DNA of 64,000 nucleotides from contig CALUUH010000006.1 of NCBI GenBank assembly GCA_944323875.1, forward strand, positions 30,097-94,096, written 5' to 3'. The DNA comes from Candidatus Gastranaerophilales bacterium (GTDB taxonomy: Bacteria; Cyanobacteriota; Vampirovibrionia; Gastranaerophilales; Gastranaerophilaceae). A model generated the notes under the pieces. It saw only the letters and a program-made list of their open reading frames with translations, made no database searches and had not been told where the DNA came from. This document shows, in pieces, positions 25,156 to 34,880 of the stretch. Position 1 is the first letter of the stretch, and each line of letters starts with the position of its first letter. A program made the position numbers and the translations under genes.

Positions 25156-27717
25156 TTGGCTCAGCAAAATATGTTTGAAGACGGAAAAATTATTCCGGTT
25201 AATATAAGAGAAGAAATGAAACGCTCATATATAGATTATGCAATGAGCGTAATTGTCGGCCGTGCATTGCCGGATGTCCGTGACGGCTTAAAACCTGTTC
25301 ACAGACGTATTCTTTACGCAATGAATGAACTCGGCATGACACCGGATAAACCGTTTAAGAAATGTGCCCGTATTGTAGGTGAAGTTCTTGGTAAATATCA
25401 CCCGCACGGTGATACAGCAGTATATGAAGCTCTTGTTCGTATGGCACAGGACTTTTCTACAAGATACTTAACTGTTGACGGGCATGGTAACTTTGGATCT
25501 GTAGACGGTGACGGCGCTGCCGCAATGCGTTATACAGAAGCAAGAATGAATAAAATAACTCCGTCTATGCTTGCTGATATAGATTGTGAAACAGTCGAAT
25601 TTGTTCCGAACTTTGACGGGTCATTGCAGGAACCGTCCGTTCTTCCGGTAAGGCTTCCTATGCTGTTATTAAACGGTGTTTCAGGTATTGCGGTCGGTAT
25701 GGCAACAAATATTCCGCCGCACAATCTCGGCGAAATTGTTGACGGTACAATAGCTTTAATTGATAATCCGAACATTACTGTTGCAGAATTAATGGAATAT
25801 ATTAAAGGTCCAGATTTTCCGACAGCCGCAACAATTATAGGATTAAGTGATATCAAGCAGGCTTATGAAACAGGCCGCGGGTCTATAAAAATGCAGGCCG
25901 TTGCAGGTTTTGAAGAAATAGCAGGCGGCGGCGGACGTCAGGCTAGAACTGCAATTGTTGTAACTGAAATTCCTTATCAGGTTAACAAAGCCATGCTTAT
26001 TGAAAAAATTGCAGAACTTGTTAAAGACCAGAGAATTACGGGAATTTCTGACATCCGTGATGAATCTGACCGTGAAGGCATGCGTATCGTAATTGAACTT
26101 AAACGTGACGCAAAACCTGATGTCGTTAAAAATAATTTATTCAAATACACGCAGCTTTCAACAACTTTCGGTGTAAACATGCTGGCACTTTGCGGTAAGC
26201 AGCCAAGACTGTTAAACTTGCATCAGGTATTGAGCGAGTTTGTTGAACACAGGGTTGAAATTGTTACAAGAAGAACAATCTTCTTCCTCAAAAAAGCCAA
26301 AATCCGCGCTCATATTTTGGCCGGCTTAATCATCGCTCTGGCATCTATTGACGAAGTTATCGAGCTTATTAAAAATTCGAAAACAACTGATGATGCAAGA
26401 AACGGTTTGATGTCAAAATTCGGACTTGATGTTGACCAGTCCAATGCAATTCTCGAAATGCAATTGAGAAGATTAACAGGATTGGAACAAGATAAAGTTA
26501 AGGCTGAATATGACGAGTTAATCAAGAAAATTGCAGAATACGAAGCAATTCTTGCAAGCCGTCAAAAAATCCTTGACATAATCAAAAAAGAATTGTTAGA
26601 AGATAAAGCAAAATTCGGGGATGACAGAAAAACCCAAATCCTGCCGGATCAGGGAGAAGTTACTATTGAGGACTTAACTCCGAATACACCGATGGCTGTG
26701 TTTATCACACATCAAGGCTATCTGAAACGTATTTCACTCGATACTTTTGAACGCCAGAACCGTGCAACACGCGGCAAATCAGGTATTAAGACAAAAGAGG
26801 ATGACGATATTCAACACTTCTTTACTGCAATGATGCATGATAAAGTTCTGTTCTTCTCCTCAAAAGGAACAGTCTACAGTCTGAGCGTTTACGACTTCCC
26901 TGAAGGCGGACGTCAGGCAAAAGGTTTACCGATAATTAATGTCCTTCCGATAGAGCAGGATGAAAGAATTACAGCAGTTGTTCCGGTCAGCACATTCTCT
27001 AAAGAGTTGAACTTAATTATGCTGACTAAAAAAGGCAACATCAAACGTATTGAATTAGATAATTTCTCTAACATCAGACGCAGCGGAATTATTGCAATAG
27101 GTTTGGAAGAAGGCGATGAACTCAACTGGGTAAAACTTGCAACCGGCCGTGATGAAATTATTATCGGTACATCCTGTGGTATGGCAATAAGATTCCCGAT
27201 TGAAGATTTGAGACCGCTCGGCAGAAGTGCAAAAGGCGTCACATCAATGAAATTACGCACAGGTGATGAAATTGTGGGATGCGATATTGTTCCGCGCGAT
27301 TATGATGCAGATCTGTTAGTCGTAACCTCTGACGGTTTTGGAAAACGAACAAAACTCTCTGAGTTCAGAACTCAAAACAGAGGCGGAATCGGATTAATCG
27401 CGACTAAATTCAAATCCTCCTCATCAAGACTTGTTGCACTGACTATTGTAAAAGAATCCGATGATATAATGATGGTTACAGCAAACGGTGTTGTAACAAG
27501 ATTGAATGCAGGCTCAATTTCCCGTCAGGGCCGGCCGGCAACAGGTGTTAGAGCACAAAATCTTATGGAAAATGATACTGTTGTTTCAGTCAACAAAATC
27601 ATTAATCCGGATGAAGATGAACAGATTGTGAAAGATGTTCAGGCAATGGAGGCGCAGGAAAATACGCCTAATGTATCACAGACAAGTCTGCTTGATACAC
27701 CGGATGAACAAGCTTAA
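25156..27717 (+). CDS. gyrA: DNA gyrase subunit A
   Basis: The 853-residue subunit breaks and rejoins DNA during negative supercoiling. The N-terminal breakage-reunion domain contains [20 protein letters not shown] and the active-site Tyr in [10 protein letters not shown]. The C-terminal beta-pinwheel follows from ~500, with a GyrA-box-like [10 protein letters not shown] near 530 that favours GyrA over ParC. The start is a TTG (25156) with AAAGGAG 7 nt upstream; longer in-frame starts lack a site. Transcribed alone with its own terminator; gyrB is not in the window. Confidence 0.93.
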   Translation: MAQQNMFEDGKIIPVNIREEMKRSYIDYAMSVIVGRALPDVRDGLKPVHRRILYAMNELGMTPDKPFKKCARIVGEVLGKYHPHGDTAVYEALVRMAQDFSTRYLTVDGHGNFGSVDGDGAAAMRYTEARMNKITPSMLADIDCETVEFVPNFDGSLQEPSVLPVRLPMLLLNGVSGIAVGMATNIPPHNLGEIVDGTIALIDNPNITVAELMEYIKGPDFPTAATIIGLSDIKQAYETGRGSIKMQAVAGFEEIAGGGGRQARTAIVVTEIPYQVNKAMLIEKIAELVKDQRITGISDIRDESDREGMRIVIELKRDAKPDVVKNNLFKYTQLSTTFGVNMLALCGKQPRLLNLHQVLSEFVEHRVEIVTRRTIFFLKKAKIRAHILAGLIIALASIDEVIELIKNSKTTDDARNGLMSKFGLDVDQSNAILEMQLRRLTGLEQDKVKAEYDELIKKIAEYEAILASRQKILDIIKKELLEDKAKFGDDRKTQILPDQGEVTIEDLTPNTPMAVFITHQGYLKRISLDTFERQNRATRGKSGIKTKEDDDIQHFFTAMMHDKVLFFSSKGTVYSLSVYDFPEGGRQAKGLPIINVLPIEQDERITAVVPVSTFSKELNLIMLTKKGNIKRIELDNFSNIRRSGIIAIGLEEGDELNWVKLATGRDEIIIGTSCGMAIRFPIEDLRPLGRSAKGVTSMKLRTGDEIVGCDIVPRDYDADLLVVTSDGFGKRTKLSEFRTQNRGGIGLIATKFKSSSSRLVALTIVKESDDIMMVTANGVVTRLNAGSISRQGRPATGVRAQNLMENDTVVSVNKIINPDEDEQIVKDVQAMEAQENTPNVSQTSLLDTPDEQA

Positions 27718-27740
27718 AGATAATTATTTTTTATATTTCA

Positions 27741-27776
27741 ACAGACAACGTGATTAAAGGCGTTGTCTGTTTTGAT
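27741..27776 (+). terminator. gyrA terminator
   Basis: ACAGACAACG and CGTTGTCTGT form a 10-bp stem with a 10-nt loop followed by TTTTGATTT. Confidence 0.88.
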
Positions 27777-27927
27777 TTAATAATACTTAAATACATAAAC
27801 CTAATTTTTGACATGTAAAAAATAAACCTTAAATACATGTTGTAGAATTTCATACAAAAGTATGACCAAAGTCAGTGTAACTTAATGTATAGTAGTATTA
27901 CCATAATTGGGTAGAATAGAGGGCATT

Positions 27928-29460
27928 TTGTTAAACGGAGTTTTTCAAAGACCATATTTAGTTAAAGACGGACGCGGCGGTGTTAAGAAAAAACAGGATG
28001 AGGACACCTCTAAATCTGCTGCCCAAACCCAACGCGAAGAACAGGCGAATTCTAATTCCAGAAGTAAAGGACTCCAATATACAGAACAAAGATTACCGGA
28101 TAGAGCTTATAACAGAGCCGTACAAAAAGAAGTTCAGGTAGACTGGCAGGCGATGCGAAGCCAAATTCAGGGACAGGTTGCCCAGAAAAAAAGTAATACC
28201 AGAACAACTTCAAATTCGACAACAACCACCCCGCAAATAAACTCCTCTGCAAGCCAATTACAGCGCAGTTCTACTATTAATATTGCCCAAATTCTAAAAG
28301 ACTTCAACAACACCGCTGTTGCAATTGGCACACCGGCCGATTTGAAAGAAGAAGTTGACGGCTATCTTGCGCTTGTTGAAAAACAAGTTCAAAAAGAAAA
28401 TCCTAATACAAAATTAATTAAATCTAACCTCAAAAATGCCTCCTCTATTCTTGACGGTTACATTTCCAAAACCCTTAATAAGGATTCCAAAGTCGTTGAA
28501 AATTGGGTTGACGCCCTGTTTTTACAGCAAATCGATTTTAAATACGATGAAAATAATATCAATAAACAGTTTCTTGTAAAATTTCCGGAAGGGTCAACAA
28601 ATAAAGCCGAAAAAACAGATGAAAAGGCAACTGTTGAGCAAACAGTGACCGAACCTGTAGAACAGGAAATTGCAACTGATGCAAAAGTTCAATCTCTTAT
28701 TCCTCAGGACAAGGAGTTGAAATCACTGTTCATTCAATCAAAAAAATTAACTTACGCAAACGAACCTAAAAAGGCACTGGCAAAATTTCAGGAAGCCTTG
28801 CAGCGTGCCGATGAAGTAGGGGATACTGAAACTAAATCAAAGATATTTTATGAAGTCGGCAAAATCTATGATGACCACGATTTTTATGCACAGGCACTAA
28901 AAAGTTACAACAAATCCCTTGAACACACAACCGATAACAATATAAAAACAAAAGTTCACTACTCAATGGCTCAGATTTATGATGACGTAAACCAGATTAC
29001 ACCTGCTCTTGATCATTACTTTAATTCAATTTCTTTTGCCGGAGAAACAGAAAATCTGGTTGCACAATCCGCATCACTTACAAGAATGGGTAACATATAC
29101 ACCGATATGTACGAACAGGAATCCTTTGATTATTATGCAGTGGCCGGAGATTTAGCGGAACAGACAGATAATTCAAAGGTAAAAGGCTTTATTTCATCAA
29201 GTATGGCAAACGCATACGAAAAATTTGGCGAGCCTCAAGAGGCATTACGCTCTTATTCTAAAGCCGTACAGCATTATGCAGATGCGGACTCTCCGCTGAA
29301 AGTTGCTCAGAATTACAAAGATGCAGCCGAGATTATGCTGGAATACAATAATCCGTCCAAGGCGCGCGGTTTGCTGCAAAAAGCACAGAATTACGCACGC
29401 CAGACAGATGACGTCAATCTGATGAATGAAATAGAAGCAAAATTGAAAAATATTGTATAA
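27928..29460 (+). CDS. TPR-repeat protein
   Basis: About 510 residues. Residues 1-240 are low complexity (Gln, Ser, Thr, Lys). From about 275 to the end there are five or six tetratricopeptide repeats (AKFQEALQRADEVGD, AQALKSYNKSLEHTT, EALRSYSKAVQHYAD and others), typical protein-interaction scaffolds. No signal peptide. Start uncertain: TTG 27928 has AGAGGG close by, and another in-frame TTG lies at 27907. The partner is unknown; neighbours give no clue. Confidence 0.75.
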   Translation: MLNGVFQRPYLVKDGRGGVKKKQDEDTSKSAAQTQREEQANSNSRSKGLQYTEQRLPDRAYNRAVQKEVQVDWQAMRSQIQGQVAQKKSNTRTTSNSTTTTPQINSSASQLQRSSTINIAQILKDFNNTAVAIGTPADLKEEVDGYLALVEKQVQKENPNTKLIKSNLKNASSILDGYISKTLNKDSKVVENWVDALFLQQIDFKYDENNINKQFLVKFPEGSTNKAEKTDEKATVEQTVTEPVEQEIATDAKVQSLIPQDKELKSLFIQSKKLTYANEPKKALAKFQEALQRADEVGDTETKSKIFYEVGKIYDDHDFYAQALKSYNKSLEHTTDNNIKTKVHYSMAQIYDDVNQITPALDHYFNSISFAGETENLVAQSASLTRMGNIYTDMYEQESFDYYAVAGDLAEQTDNSKVKGFISSSMANAYEKFGEPQEALRSYSKAVQHYADADSPLKVAQNYKDAAEIMLEYNNPSKARGLLQKAQNYARQTDDVNLMNEIEAKLKNIV

Positions 29461-29493
29461 AATAAAATTTGTGTATATAGAGCTTTTACACGA

Positions 29494-30075
29494 TTAAATC
29501 CAATTCGGATAGTAATATAACTTTAGTGTGTGAGTTGGCTTGATTACAGCATCACCGCCAAAAATAATATTTGTAAATGATCCGAGAGGCGGCAATGGTG
29601 TCAGTGCCCATTTTAGCGGTAATATCCACAATGTTCTGTTCTGCCCGCGTTTTGAAATCGGCTCCATTATTTGATATCCCGGAACGTTTGGTATTTCAAA
29701 GTCTGTAATAAACAACTCGCCCGGAATACCGGAAATTCCTTTGCCTGTAATTATATCAACACGTGCTTTTACTTTTGTTCCGGCTGGAATTACTATTTTG
29801 TGGTTATAAATAACGTTTTCTTTGACCGTAAATTCAAGCGGCATGCCCTCGTAAGCAGCATATTTGCCGGCAGATGAAATTTTCTGTGTTATCTGTATCG
29901 GTATCATTACCTTGTCTGTATCCTGATAATTATAATCAAGATTAGCCTCCGGCTTTACAAACTCTTTTCCGGCAAGTGTTTGATCGACTAAATCATCTTT
30001 AACCTGAATATGTGCATAAGCAGAATTAAAAGACATAATAGCGGTTAATATAAACAATGTGATATATCTAATCAT
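29494..30075 (-). CDS. Secreted hypothetical protein
   Basis: 193 residues with a signal peptide (MIRYITLFILTAIMSFNSAYA, cleavage after about 21). The mature part has a beta-rich stretch with NVIYNHKIVIPAGTKVKARVDIITGKG, similar in style to surface or conjugal-transfer beta-barrel proteins with an 'I-P-x-G-T' turn. No enzyme motif. It overlaps the upstream M48-like gene by 8 nt, so the two form an operon and probably share a periplasmic role. Confidence 0.65.
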   Translation of the reverse strand: MIRYITLFILTAIMSFNSAYAHIQVKDDLVDQTLAGKEFVKPEANLDYNYQDTDKVMIPIQITQKISSAGKYAAYEGMPLEFTVKENVIYNHKIVIPAGTKVKARVDIITGKGISGIPGELFITDFEIPNVPGYQIMEPISKRGQNRTLWILPLKWALTPLPPLGSFTNIIFGGDAVIKPTHTLKLYYYPNWI

Positions 30076-30757
30076 ATTTAATCCTCTTGGTTGAACCTGT
30101 TTTAATTTTTTCTTTTAATTTTGCTCTGTTTTCAACAGAATTCAGAAGAAAATTTTGATAATTTATGTTATCAAAATAAACATTGTTCGCCAGATAATAC
30201 GGGTAATTGTTATAAATATATTCGTACACAATAGCCATTCTTCTTGTCGGCGGGTTATGGAAAACCAATTTGTCCAATACATTTTGCGGACGGCTTTTGT
30301 TTAATAAAGTAATCAAACCTATAGGATTGTAGCCTGCATTAACCATGTAATCAACTGCGCGTTTATCTGCAAAAATCTCATATTTTTTCGGCGCAAATTT
30401 GATTTGTGCGGAACTTACAAAACCGCCCCATTCGCCGCTGAAAGATTTTGCGGCACGAGAAATTTGATGAGCAAGGAATGCGGCCATTTCATCATCATTG
30501 TCGATATATTTAAAATATTCGTTGTAAAAAATGATTTGACGTTTAGTTATTGTCGGATCATTCATTGTCTTTTTATATTCGCCCTTATCATAAGTGAATA
30601 TAATATGCTTATCGATTTTATTTGCATTCAGAATTGTTGTGCCTATTTCGTTTATGTATTGCTGGCATGATTTTTCTTTCAACAGTGCAGCATCATCAAC
30701 TGCCAGCACCATAGAGCCTGCAATAAATATTGCTAAAAATAATATAAATCTTTTCAT
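30068..30757 (-). CDS. M48-like protein with degenerate zinc motif (probable pseudoenzyme)
   Basis: 229 residues with an N-terminal signal peptide (MKRFILFLAIFIAGSMVLA). The layout follows periplasmic M48 peptidases (BepA/YfgC-like): an FFNEYF-type strand, the active-site helix, EIFADKRAVDYMVNAGYNP and a PPTRRM segment. The zinc motif HExxH is replaced by HQISRA, losing the catalytic Glu and second His, while the downstream ExxxD-type motif persists. It is therefore probably inactive as a protease. ATG 30757 has AAAAGGGGA upstream. Confidence 0.7.
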   Translation of the reverse strand: MKRFILFLAIFIAGSMVLAVDDAALLKEKSCQQYINEIGTTILNANKIDKHIIFTYDKGEYKKTMNDPTITKRQIIFYNEYFKYIDNDDEMAAFLAHQISRAAKSFSGEWGGFVSSAQIKFAPKKYEIFADKRAVDYMVNAGYNPIGLITLLNKSRPQNVLDKLVFHNPPTRRMAIVYEYIYNNYPYYLANNVYFDNINYQNFLLNSVENRAKLKEKIKTGSTKRIKYD

Positions 30758-30821
30758 AAATCCCCTTTTCAACTTCTATAATTTCAGAGTAGAGTAAAAT
30801 TATTTTTTTGTCAACGAACTA

Positions 30822-32156
30822 TTATTTCTGAATGTAAATTGTGCGGAATGTAAAGGCTTCCAGCGTTTCTGAGAAATAATTATGAGGCATGCCGGCTTTT
30901 TGTTTCAAAGCATTTAAAAACTCTTTTTTATCAGGAAGCTGTTCCCACACAACCGGTAAAAATACGGCCTGATAGTTTTTGTCGCGTATAATGAGTCCGT
31001 CAACATTAGGGATTAATTTATCAAGAAGTTCTTGTTCTGTTTTAAAATCAACGCGCTTAGGAGTAGATAAAAGTGAAATACTTATTTTTATATTTGCAAA
31101 TTCTTCTTGCGAAAGCGGGCGGAAGCGAGGATCTGAAAATGCAGAGGCGTGTGCATTTTTGTATAAATCGGTAATTAGCGGCCTGTGCGCAATAATAGAG
31201 CCGATGCAGCCGCGCAAATTGTTGTTAATTTCCAGAGTGACAAAACATGCTCCGTTTTCTTCCAGAACGCAAGGGCCTTTTGCCGGCGGGTAGCTGCCTA
31301 ATTGCAAACCGGATTGAATACTTTCGTGTGCTGTTTTTATCAAAAGTTCAGAATAATTTTCTTTGATATATTCGTTTTTCTCACCTTCGTACAAAAACCA
31401 GCCGCCGTAACCGACAACGCGTGAGGTGTCACCAGTTGTTGCAGAGGAATTTGTAAGCCCTGTTCTGATAAACGAATAATCCTTTTGAGCGGCAAAGTTT
31501 ACAGCCCCGCAAATTCCGACGGCTCCGCAGGCTTGCTCGTATTCAAAGTTTTTTACGTCATTACTTTCTATCATGCCGGCCGTGTAATTGTCCAGTTTAA
31601 TAGCTTCTTTGGCCGGATAATAGTGGCTCAAATCACTTGATATAATAAAGGCGTTTTCTTTGTTTTGATAAAAATGATCTATAACTTCTGTGAGATTTTT
31701 AAAATTTTCACATCCGTATACAACCGGAATAATTTGTACATCCGGCAAAAAATATTTAATAAAAGGAAGCTGAACTTCGATACTGTGTTCTTTTTCAAAT
31801 GCAGCATCGTTTATGTCGCAGCCGCAAAATTGTGCAAACTCTTTAGTTAATTCGGAGTTGACATTTAGTGCACCAAGAGGTGTTTTAAAAGAATCGTAGC
31901 TGCTTATCACGCAGCCGTAAAGCCTTTCATAATGCGAAGGAGAGAATACAAAGACATTTTTAACGGATTTATCCAGAAATTTGTAAGTATTGTAAGCAGT
32001 TTGACCTGAATAAATGTATCCGGCATGGGGCACGATTATTAGACGGGAATTGTAGTTTGCCGGTAGTCCGTTATCAAATTTCTTAAATAGATTTTCTAAA
32101 TCTTCTCTGCTGTCAGGATAAAAAGTCCCGGCCTGCGCTGTCTCTTTTGTGTTCAT
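30822..32156 (-). CDS. MEMO1-AMMECR1 fusion (AmmeMemoRadiSam proteins B and A)
   Basis: Residues 1-~265 form a MEMO domain, related to LigB dioxygenases: AGTFYPDSREDLE, VPHAGYIYSGQTAYN, and ISSDLSHYYP. Residues ~275-444 form an AMMECR1 domain with GACFVTLEINNNLRGCIGSI and FSDPRFRPL. In bacteria these two plus a radical SAM protein make a conserved set of unknown chemistry; here two are fused and the third is not in the window. I chose the ATG at 32156 because homology starts there and TATAAT lies 6 nt upstream. Confidence 0.9.
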   Translation of the reverse strand: MNTKETAQAGTFYPDSREDLENLFKKFDNGLPANYNSRLIIVPHAGYIYSGQTAYNTYKFLDKSVKNVFVFSPSHYERLYGCVISSYDSFKTPLGALNVNSELTKEFAQFCGCDINDAAFEKEHSIEVQLPFIKYFLPDVQIIPVVYGCENFKNLTEVIDHFYQNKENAFIISSDLSHYYPAKEAIKLDNYTAGMIESNDVKNFEYEQACGAVGICGAVNFAAQKDYSFIRTGLTNSSATTGDTSRVVGYGGWFLYEGEKNEYIKENYSELLIKTAHESIQSGLQLGSYPPAKGPCVLEENGACFVTLEINNNLRGCIGSIIAHRPLITDLYKNAHASAFSDPRFRPLSQEEFANIKISISLLSTPKRVDFKTEQELLDKLIPNVDGLIIRDKNYQAVFLPVVWEQLPDKKEFLNALKQKAGMPHNYFSETLEAFTFRTIYIQK

Positions 32157-32162
32157 ATATTC

Positions 32163-32168
32163 ATTATA
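32163..32168 (-). promoter_or_regulatory. -10 hexamer of the leaderless MEMO1-AMMECR1 gene
   Basis: TATAAT, spacer GAATAT, then ATG. No Shine-Dalgarno. Confidence 0.55.
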
Positions 32169-32202
32169 CCCCAAAATAAAGTTATACGAATTACCATGGT
32201 GA

Positions 32203-32412
32203 TTATTTTTGCACGATTTTAAGTTCGTAACCAAGATAGTCTAAAATTTCCTGTACAGTTTCAAAACGAATACGTTTTTTAAGAAGCCTGTCAGAAAGTC
32301 CGCTTTGCACAGGAATATCATACCCCTGTTCATGCATTAATTGAGCGAGTTTGCGGAACGATAATCCTCTGCGAAATAATAACAAATGTATTTCTTCTCT
32401 TATATCTAACAT
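32203..32412 (-). CDS. Small helix-turn-helix protein
   Basis: 69 residues. REEIHLLLFRRGLSFRKLAQLM resembles an XRE-type HTH first half, followed by a degenerate recognition region and FETVQEILDYLGYELKIVQ as closing helix. It may be an orphan regulator. The ATG at 32412 is preferred to one at 32448: a TTGTCA-17-TACAAT promoter ends 7 nt before it. Its -35 is shared back-to-back with the plus-strand promoter of the 32521 locus, so it could control that locus. Confidence 0.6.
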   Translation of the reverse strand: MLDIREEIHLLLFRRGLSFRKLAQLMHEQGYDIPVQSGLSDRLLKKRIRFETVQEILDYLGYELKIVQK

Positions 32413-32419
32413 ACTAACA

Positions 32420-32470
32420 ATTGTAATGTCAGTTATTTCACTTGACAAAAATATGAATAATTGATATATA
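32420..32470. promoter_or_regulatory. Divergent overlapping promoters between the HTH gene and the 32521 leader locus
   Basis: Minus strand: TTGTCA (32443-32448), 17 nt, TACAAT (32420-32425), 7 nt, ATG. Plus strand: TTGACA (32442-32447), 17 nt, TATATA. The two -35 boxes are nearly the same six base pairs. Confidence 0.6.
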
Positions 32471-32520
32471 TTACATGCTAATGATATGTATTATATATTA
32501 AATATGAATAGGAGAATTAT

Positions 32521-33009
32521 ATGAGCAAAAGAAATACTCAATTAAGACAGGCATTTACACCAGCAGGAGGCAGGTTCACCTGGCAGACTGAGTCTGGCGG
32601 GCAGATCCGCTCTTACACTCAGGAGACTGCTAAAGACGAACAACAATCGCTACAAATTCCTCGCCCCTTGCGGGAGAGGACGAATTTGTTAGCGAACGAA
32701 TGTGAGCTTAGAAATTCGGGTGAGGGGTCAGACAAAAGCGATAAGACCGAAGTAACCCCTCACCAAGCAAGGCTAAACTCACGTTGTTCGTCAAGCCTTG
32801 CTATCCTCTCCCCAGAGGGCGAGGAAATTCATGACACACCCCGTCACAAAGCAGCAAAGCCAGCCTCATGTAAATCTATAGTGCCTCAGTGCCCTGTCTT
32901 GGATTTGCTTCACGCTCGCAGAGTTTCGCCTATAGTGCTAGCGCACAAGTCGGCTCAATCTGCTCGCTACCCGGACTCGCTTTGCTCCGTCCGTCCGCAA
33001 ATCCGCTAG
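32521..33009 (+). pseudogene. Leader-only prepilin remnant (162-codon repeat mosaic)
   Basis: It has a promoter, an AGGAG Shine-Dalgarno and an ATG. The blocks SYTQETAK, LLANECELRNSGEG, TPHQARLNS, ILSPEGEEIHD and KPASCKS occur in the same frame and order as in the long-leader prepilins at 20.0 and 62.7 kb. The pilin helix and body are missing; instead the frame runs into the 118-bp LDLLHARRVSP element and stops. I read it as a prepilin locus whose 3' part was lost or replaced by recombination between repeats. It could alternatively be a translated repeat with no function. Confidence 0.6.
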
Positions 33010-33036
33010 TGCCTTAGTAACTTAGTGCCTTTTAGG
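33009..33036. repeat. TAAG microrepeat supplying the ribD stop codon
   Basis: The minus-strand microrepeat AAAAGGCACTAAGTTACTAA abuts ribD: its first TAA is the ribD stop and the preceding codons (KRH) fall in the repeat. The same microrepeat occurs at 18105, 19306 and 20341. Confidence 0.6.
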
Positions 33037-34059
33037 TCTGTAGGTGAGCAATATATCCGGCGGGAACATCTGTATTTCCTCAAATTCAAAATTTTTGCAC
33101 TGTGCTATATCTGAAATTCGCTGAAAATCAAAGCAGGATAAAGAAGAATTGTCGCCTGTTATTTTCGGCGCTATAAAGTGATAAATTTTATCCGCAAACG
33201 TTAGTACCGACCCATTTAAGTGCCCGCCGCTTTCTACAAATATACTTTTTATACCGAGTTCAAATGCCTTTTCAAACACAAAATTCAGGTCAAGTTTTTC
33301 GTTTACAACAGGTGTTTTGATAAAATTAACCCCGCCTTCAAACATATCAAGTGTGGCGTTAAAAAGATAAATCTCGCCTTCTTTATATATCGGCGTTTCA
33401 AGATTGGTTTTGAGTTCTCTATCAAGTATGATTTTTTTTCTGTGCGCCATTGTCGGATTGTCTGCAATAATTGTTGCGGAGGATGTCATAATCGCATCAT
33501 AACGGCTGCGGATTTTTCTGGCCTCCATACGGGCTGCATCTGAAGTTATCCATTTTGATGAGCCGTTTGAAGCAGCTATTTTCCCGTCAAGAGTTGTCGC
33601 TGTTTTTATTGCTATGAATGTTTTATTCTCCGTCATATTTTTTATAAATACTTCGTTGAGTTTTTTGCATTCATCTTCCAGCACACCTGTTATAACTTCA
33701 ATTCCTGCATTTTTAAGTTTTTCAATACCGCGGCCTGCAACAAGCGGATTAGGGTCAACCATTCCCACAACTACACGCTTTATTCTTTTTTCAATGATAA
33801 AATCAGCACAAGGAGGGGTTTTGCCGTAATGCGAACATGGCTCAAGATTAACGATTAAGGTTTCGCCTTCTCCTGCTTTAATTTTGAGAAGCGCATCGCG
33901 TTCGGCATGGTTGCCGCCGTATCTGGCATGATAGCCGTTTGCTATTTCGTTGCCGTCTTTATCGAGTATAACGCAGCCGACAAGCGGGTTGGGCGATGTG
34001 CTGCCTTCTCCCTGCCGCGCAAGTTCTATACACTTTTTCATGTAAATTTCGTATTGCAT
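33022..34059 (-). CDS. ribD: Riboflavin biosynthesis bifunctional deaminase/reductase
   Basis: RibD deaminates and then reduces the pyrimidine intermediate of riboflavin synthesis. The N-terminal deaminase has the zinc motif HAERDALLK and PCSHYGKTPPC; the C-terminal reductase begins at KTATTLDGKIA near 150 and has SSKWITSDAAR. 345 residues is near normal; the extreme C-terminus is encoded by repeat DNA. ATG 34059 has TAAAAT 6 nt upstream and no Shine-Dalgarno. The other rib genes are not in the window. Confidence 0.94.
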   Translation of the reverse strand: MQYEIYMKKCIELARQGEGSTSPNPLVGCVILDKDGNEIANGYHARYGGNHAERDALLKIKAGEGETLIVNLEPCSHYGKTPPCADFIIEKRIKRVVVGMVDPNPLVAGRGIEKLKNAGIEVITGVLEDECKKLNEVFIKNMTENKTFIAIKTATTLDGKIAASNGSSKWITSDAARMEARKIRSRYDAIMTSSATIIADNPTMAHRKKIILDRELKTNLETPIYKEGEIYLFNATLDMFEGGVNFIKTPVVNEKLDLNFVFEKAFELGIKSIFVESGGHLNGSVLTFADKIYHFIAPKITGDNSSLSCFDFQRISDIAQCKNFEFEEIQMFPPDILLTYRPKRH

Positions 34060-34065
34060 AGTTGT

Positions 34066-34071
34066 ATTTTA
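34066..34071 (-). promoter_or_regulatory. ribD: -10 hexamer of leaderless ribD
   Basis: TAAAAT, spacer ACAACT, ATG on the minus strand; divergent from a TATATT serving the hydrolase gene at 34122. Confidence 0.45.
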
Positions 34072-34121
34072 GCGCAAATAATGTTATATTAAAACAGTCA
34101 ATGTACAAAAGGAGAGTAGTT

Positions 34122-34781
34122 ATGGATTTAAAATATATTGGTCATAGCGCTTTTGAATTCACAGTAGGCGAAAAATCAATATTAATCGACCCGAATGTTG
34201 CCGGTAACGAAAAATATAACTGGCATGAGAGAAATATCACGGATATTCTCTTGACCCACGCACATTCAGACCACTTAGGTCAGGCAATAGAAATTGCTAA
34301 AGAAAAAGATGCGACCATTACAGCTGTTGCAGAGCTTGCAAGATACTGTTCAGGACAGGGATGTAAAACCCGGGATGTAAACCTCGGCGGATGGATACAT
34401 TATGACTGGGGTAATATAATTTTCTTACCTGCATTCCACTCAAGTTCACTTCCTGACGGAAGTTACGGCGGCTGTGCGGCAAGTATTTTTATGAATATTG
34501 AAAACGTAAGAATTTATCATGCCGGCGATACCTGTCTGCATTCTGAAATGAAGCTCGTTAAGGAATTGTACAGACCGAATATTGCAATGCTGCCGATTGG
34601 CGGAACTTACACAATGGATGCAGAACATGCTGCAATTGCCGCACAATGGATCGGGGCACAAACGGTTATTCCTATCCATTACAATACATTCCCGTCTATT
34701 GAAGCTGATGTTCAGAAATTCATCAGATTACTGCAAGCAGGCAACAACAATCCGCTTGTTTTAAATCCGAAAGAAATATAG
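34122..34781 (+). CDS. UPF0173-type metallo-beta-lactamase-fold hydrolase
   Basis: 219 residues. The zinc motif THAHSDHLGQA lies near 45, with later His/Asp ligands in FHSSS, HAGDT and IPIHYNT. The short start MDLKYIGHSAFEF and overall length fit the YtkL/UPF0173 family of predicted metal-dependent hydrolases with unknown substrate. AGGAGAG precedes the ATG at 34122; the frame is open further upstream without a site. Confidence 0.9.
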   Translation: MDLKYIGHSAFEFTVGEKSILIDPNVAGNEKYNWHERNITDILLTHAHSDHLGQAIEIAKEKDATITAVAELARYCSGQGCKTRDVNLGGWIHYDWGNIIFLPAFHSSSLPDGSYGGCAASIFMNIENVRIYHAGDTCLHSEMKLVKELYRPNIAMLPIGGTYTMDAEHAAIAAQWIGAQTVIPIHYNTFPSIEADVQKFIRLLQAGNNNPLVLNPKEI

Positions 34782-34829
34782 TACGTTTTGACAATGTATT
34801 TATATCAGACCGGATGTTAAGATTTATAT

Positions 34830-34860
34830 GCAAGTCTGATATTTCAGACTTGCATTTTTA
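34830..34860 (+). terminator. Terminator after the UPF0173 gene
   Basis: GCAAGTCTGA and TCAGACTTGC form a perfect 10-bp stem with loop TATT followed by ATTTTTA. A direct echo of the arm (TATCAGAC) lies just upstream. Confidence 0.93.
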
Positions 34861-34880
34861 CCAGACTGAAAGAGGCATTT

